Of a stretch of 15,572 nucleotides of DNA, positions 13,140-15,572 are shown in pieces. The notes under the pieces were generated by a model, which did not search any database, had not been told where the DNA came from, and worked only from the letters and a program-made list of their open reading frames with translations. Positions within the stretch are counted from its first letter, which is position 1. Each line of letters opens with the position of its first letter. Origin of the DNA: Ruminococcaceae bacterium UBA6855 (lineage in GTDB: Bacteria; Bacillota; Clostridia; Oscillospirales; Acutalibacteraceae); assembly GCA_002451755.1 (NCBI GenBank), contig DKDF01000019.1, positions 1 to 15,572 on the forward strand, written 5' to 3'. The position numbers and the translations under genes are program-made.

Positions 13140-15023
13140 ATGATGAGAGAGACAGGGCGGCGGCTGCTCGGAATAGGAGCGCGCGCCCGTTTTGCGGCAT
13201 ATTCGCTGTTTGGGAAGAAATCGAGCGGCGATTCAAAATTCACACCGGGAACAGAAAAATATATTCTCAAAAGCCCCGACGGTGCGCTCGAAGTAACTGT
13301 CTCGGGCGGCAGACTTACATATTCGGCGGCGGTCGGCGGAATTACCGTAATCGAGCCGTCGGAGATAGGTCTGCTCATTCAGGGCGGCAAAAATATCGGC
13401 GAAAATGTCACCCTCGGCGAGCCGAAAATCGAGTCCTGCGAAGAGACTTACCGCGACCTCGACACCGAGGCGGATATTACCGACAGGCACATGAATTATA
13501 TTATCCCCGTGCGTGCGGGAAAAATTATATACTCGCTCGAGGTGCGCATATGGAACGACGGATTCGGATTCCGTCTGCTGTTCGGTGAAGAGACGAGGTT
13601 ACTTATCACCGACGAGCTGACCCGGTTCAATGTGCCCGGCGACACCGTTTGCAGATATCAGACCGACCTCAAAAAGATGCAGGGCAAGACGCTGACGCAA
13701 AAGACATCGGAGCTTTCGCAAAGCGAAGTTTTCTCATGCATGACTGCGTTCGAGTTTCCCGGGAAAAGCATATATATAATGATAACCGAATCGGATATTG
13801 AGAACTACCCCGGCATGGCTCTGCGCTCGCTCGGCGCGGGCAGATTCAAAACTGAGCTATGGGACACGGACAAGTTCTTTATAAAAGGCGAGAAAACCCC
13901 GTGGCGCATAGTCACCGTGTGCCGTTCGCTCGAGGAACTCGTACACTGCCGCGTTATAACCCATGCCGCCGCGCCCGTGAGCGACAAAGTATACGAAAAC
14001 GTCGACTGGATACGCCCGGGCAAGAGCGCGTGGTCGTATTTTATAGACGAAGAGCACAGCCGCCGCTTTGAAAAGATAATGGGATTCAGCGCCCTCGCGC
14101 AGGAGGCGGGATATAAATACAACCTCGCGGACAACGGCTGGCGCGACTGGGCAAAGACGGAACGCGGCGCGTTCAAAAAGGTTAAAGAGCTCGTTGACGA
14201 CGCAGAAAAGCGCTCGGTCGGGATATGGCTATGGCAGTCCGCCATGGACAAGGTTTGGTTCACCCCATACAGACGCAGGTTCTTCAAAAAGTGCGAAAAG
14301 CTCGGGATAAAGGGCATAAAGCTCGACCACATAGAGAGCGAGACGCAGTTCATGACCGAGTTTTACCGCCGCTTTGCGCGCGAGGCGGCAGAGCACAGGC
14401 TCATGGTCATATACCACAACCCGCAGAAGCCGACAGGGCTGCGCCGTACATTCCCGAATGTGATGAGCATGGAGGCGATACGCGGTCTCCAATGCAAGGC
14501 GGACGCGGACAACGACACGATTCTTCCATTTACAAGGATGCTCGGCGGCAACGCGGATTATACGCCGCTGTGCTTCTCCGTGCCGAGATGCCTGAACGAA
14601 GTCAGCATCTGCCATATGCTCGCCTCTGCCGTAATATACAACTCGGCATTTTTCACCGTCAGCGAGGATCCGTCAATTCTCAAAGCGCACGGGCTCGATT
14701 CGTTTGTCTCTCCACTGCCGGTGGTCTGGAACGAGACGCATGTTCTCCACGGCAGCAAGATAGGCGAAATCGCGATTTTCGCGCGGCGAAGCGGAAACAT
14801 ATGGTACGCCGCCGTATTCAACAGCTCTCAGGGCGAACGGAAGATAAATCTGCCGTTCTCGTTCTTAAAAGACGGCGCGAAATACGAAGCCGAGATATAC
14901 ACGGACGATCTTACGGATCAGCGCGGGTATAACAAAGTGAAGATAGCCGTCACAAGCGCCGACAGCGCGGATATAGCAATGCGCCCCTCCGGCGGATTTG
15001 CCGCTGTGTTCAGGGAGATATAA
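13140..15023 (+). CDS. GH97-family glycoside hydrolase (alpha-glucosidase/alpha-galactosidase type)
   Basis: The 627-residue product follows the GH97 layout: an N-terminal beta-sandwich (about 38-275, starting SPDGALEVTVSGGRLTYS), a TIM barrel (about 285-530) opened by VDWIRPGKSAWSYF, and a C-terminal beta domain. Barrel motifs include GIKGIKLDH (Asp396), NPQKPTGLRRTFPNVMSMEAIRG (Glu445) and PFTRMLGGNADYTP. In retaining GH97 enzymes an Asp at the position of Asp396 is the nucleophile, so a retaining, alpha-galactosidase-like member is favoured over an inverting SusB type; this rests on motif position, not alignment. The start at 13140 is set by GGAGGG six bases upstream. There is no signal peptide, so the enzyme is probably cytoplasmic, unlike most GH97 proteins of Bacteroidetes. 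No terminator of note follows. Confidence 0.85.
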   Translation: MMRETGRRLLGIGARARFAAYSLFGKKSSGDSKFTPGTEKYILKSPDGALEVTVSGGRLTYSAAVGGITVIEPSEIGLLIQGGKNIGENVTLGEPKIESCEETYRDLDTEADITDRHMNYIIPVRAGKIIYSLEVRIWNDGFGFRLLFGEETRLLITDELTRFNVPGDTVCRYQTDLKKMQGKTLTQKTSELSQSEVFSCMTAFEFPGKSIYIMITESDIENYPGMALRSLGAGRFKTELWDTDKFFIKGEKTPWRIVTVCRSLEELVHCRVITHAAAPVSDKVYENVDWIRPGKSAWSYFIDEEHSRRFEKIMGFSALAQEAGYKYNLADNGWRDWAKTERGAFKKVKELVDDAEKRSVGIWLWQSAMDKVWFTPYRRRFFKKCEKLGIKGIKLDHIESETQFMTEFYRRFAREAAEHRLMVIYHNPQKPTGLRRTFPNVMSMEAIRGLQCKADADNDTILPFTRMLGGNADYTPLCFSVPRCLNEVSICHMLASAVIYNSAFFTVSEDPSILKAHGLDSFVSPLPVVWNETHVLHGSKIGEIAIFARRSGNIWYAAVFNSSQGERKINLPFSFLKDGAKYEAEIYTDDLTDQRGYNKVKIAVTSADSADIAMRPSGGFAAVFREI

Positions 15024-15090
15024 AAAAGAGTCTCAACTTTTTATATCCTCCAATAGCAAGAACCCACACAATGTTTTTATCAGCATAAGC

Positions 15091-15115
15091 AAAAGCCACC
15101 TCTTATGAGATGGCT
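15091..15115 (-). terminator. Terminator of the YjzC-like gene
   Basis: On the minus strand AGCCATCTC-ATAA-GAGGTGGCT forms a nine-pair stem with one G-U pair, followed by TTTTGCTT. It begins about 24 bases after the gene's stop codon. On the plus strand the same sequence has a C-A mismatch and no T-run, so it works in one direction. Confidence 0.7.
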
Positions 15116-15138
15116 CAGCCGGTTGTCAATATTCAGTT

Positions 15139-15321
15139 TTAGGGTTTGCCAGACTTGTTATGTGTAGGATCATTCATCACATAAGTCTGACCAGGCTTCT
15201 TAGTTGGGGGCATCGGTTCACCCTTTGTGACGGTAACTTCATGATTGATTTTGCCGCCACGAGGACCAACGACACCATACTGTCCAGAAGCAGGAGCTTT
15301 CTGGCCGGGCTTTAGTCCCAT
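15139..15321 (-). CDS. YjzC-like small protein, predicted HrcA/CIRCE-controlled
   Basis: The 60-residue product begins MGLKPGQKAPASGQYGVVG and resembles the YjzC family of small Firmicute proteins, with the KPGxxAPxSGxY opening, a GPRGGK segment (19-24), TVTKGEPMPPT (31-40) and a basic end. The function of this family is not known. It has no signal peptide, membrane segment or cysteine. The start at 15319-15321 is set by AAAGGAG seven bases upstream; an ATG two codons earlier is too close to that site. A perfect consensus promoter and a CIRCE-like operator lie upstream, and a terminator lies downstream, so it is a single-gene unit. The gene is supported by all its signals; the family assignment is by memory of motifs. 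Confidence 0.75.
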   Translation of the reverse strand: MGLKPGQKAPASGQYGVVGPRGGKINHEVTVTKGEPMPPTKKPGQTYVMNDPTHNKSGKP

Positions 15322-15344
15322 AGACATTCTCCTTTCTTTAGGTA

Positions 15345-15371
15345 TCAGCACTTAGCATTTGCAAGTGCTAA
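15345..15371 (-). promoter_or_regulatory. CIRCE-like HrcA operator
   Basis: On the minus strand TTAGCACTT-N9-AAGTGCTGA matches the CIRCE inverted repeat (TTAGCACTC-N9-GAGTGCTAA) with the exact nine-base spacer. The C-to-T change in one arm is matched by G-to-A in the other, so symmetry is kept; one further base differs (TGA for TAA). It overlaps the predicted transcription start and lies between the promoter and the ribosome binding site, where CIRCE elements normally occur. HrcA would repress the gene at normal temperature. Confidence 0.8.
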
Positions 15372-15375
15372 TATA

Positions 15376-15404
15376 ATTATAATACTAAATATAAGACATG
15401 TCAA
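15376..15404 (-). promoter_or_regulatory. Perfect consensus sigma-A promoter of the YjzC-like gene
   Basis: On the minus strand TTGACA (15399-15404) and TATAAT (15376-15381) match the consensus at all twelve positions with a 17-base spacer. Such a strong promoter coupled with a repressor site indicates a gene that is tightly held and then highly induced. Confidence 0.85.
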
Positions 15405-15475
15405 CACCACAAGCACAACATATTGTGTCTTGGTTGAGGCAACATACACGCCACACCAAGTTCCAAAAACAACAA

Positions 15476-15510
15476 AAGCCAAGCTGTGTTTTGCAGCTTG
15501 GCTTCTTTAT
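15476..15510. terminator. Strong hairpin, probable terminator
   Basis: AAGCCAAGCTG and CAGCTTGGCTT form a perfect 11-pair stem with a seven-base loop (15476-15504). The plus strand continues CTTTATTGTTT; the minus strand continues TTGTTGTTTTT. No gene end is visible immediately to its left on the plus strand, so it more likely ends a minus-strand gene lying beyond the right edge, or works in both directions. Confidence 0.5.
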
Positions 15511-15530
15511 TGTTTCGCAACAGTTGAAAA

Positions 15531-15549
15531 CCCCCGGTTCTACCGGGGG
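15531..15549. repeat. GC-rich perfect hairpin at the right edge (terminator or mobile element end)
   Basis: CCCCCGGT-TCT-ACCGGGGG is a perfect eight-pair stem with a three-base loop, flanked by AAAA on the left and AAAAA on the right. On the minus strand it is followed by TTTT, as in a terminator. Hairpins of this sort also mark the ends of IS200/IS605-family elements, and the right edge of the window prevents a decision. Confidence 0.4.
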
Positions 15550-15572
15550 AAAAAGAAAGCTTAAGTAAAAGA

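Noticed and set aside
14225..14932. A 235-codon frame on the same strand inside the GH97 gene.
   Set aside because: It is a shifted frame of the GH97 coding sequence with an Arg- and Gln-rich product and no start signals.
15024..15046. A possible terminator directly after the GH97 gene (AAAAAG and CTTTTT arms).
   Set aside because: The stem is only A-T pairs plus one G-C with a mismatched centre, so it is not convincing.
15345..15510. CRISPR-like repeats near the right edge.
   Set aside because: The inverted repeats are single copies of different sequence with no regular spacing, so they are explained as an operator and terminators.

Overview
The window looks like a chromosomal segment of a Clostridia-type Firmicute, probably an Oscillospiraceae/Ruminococcaceae-like gut bacterium. 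The pointers are a fused S10-spc ribosomal protein operon in the classic order, a zinc-binding (C4) form of S14, an L24 with extra cysteines, strong AGGAGG ribosome binding sites on nearly every gene, DegV and YjzC-like proteins, and glycoside hydrolases typical of gut saccharolytic species. This is inferred from family content, not from a database comparison.

Positions 1-8265 (minus strand) hold 19 ribosomal protein genes read right to left: rpsJ, rplC, rplD, rplW, rplB, rpsS, rplV, rpsC, rplP, rpmC, rpsQ, rplN, rplX, rplE, rpsN, rpsH, rplF, rplR and a 5' fragment of rpsE cut by the left edge. No promoter or terminator is visible between the S10 and spc halves, so they probably form one transcript. 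A strong promoter (TTGCAA, 17 bp, TATCAT) lies at 8585-8613. It precedes a leader of about 310 nt with several hairpins, an intrinsic terminator at 8345-8369 and an upstream segment that could pair with the terminator's 3' arm. This predicts transcription attenuation of the whole operon.

Positions 8620-10420 (plus strand) carry a promoter and a tight three-gene group. Two AT-rich genes encode a membrane-anchored and a secreted protein of unknown function. The third encodes an XRE-type HTH regulator with two C-terminal membrane helices. The first gene has an ATC codon where its ribosome binding site calls for ATG. A strong bidirectional terminator at 10386-10415 closes the group.

Positions 10422-13026 (minus strand) carry degV, a HAD-family phosphatase and a GH16 lipoprotein, with a terminator between degV and the HAD gene. 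A compact divergent promoter region (13057-13115) separates degV from a GH97 glycoside hydrolase (13140-15023, plus strand) that has no signal peptide. The extracellular GH16 endo-glycanase and the apparently cytoplasmic GH97 exo-glycosidase suggest glycan use, but they sit in different transcription units and may act on different substrates.

The right end holds a 60-residue YjzC-like protein (15139-15321, minus). It has a perfect consensus promoter and a CIRCE-like HrcA operator just downstream, which predicts heat-shock control. The last 100 bases contain two strong hairpins. One may be a terminator. The other could be a terminator or the end of an IS200/IS605-type element beyond the window.
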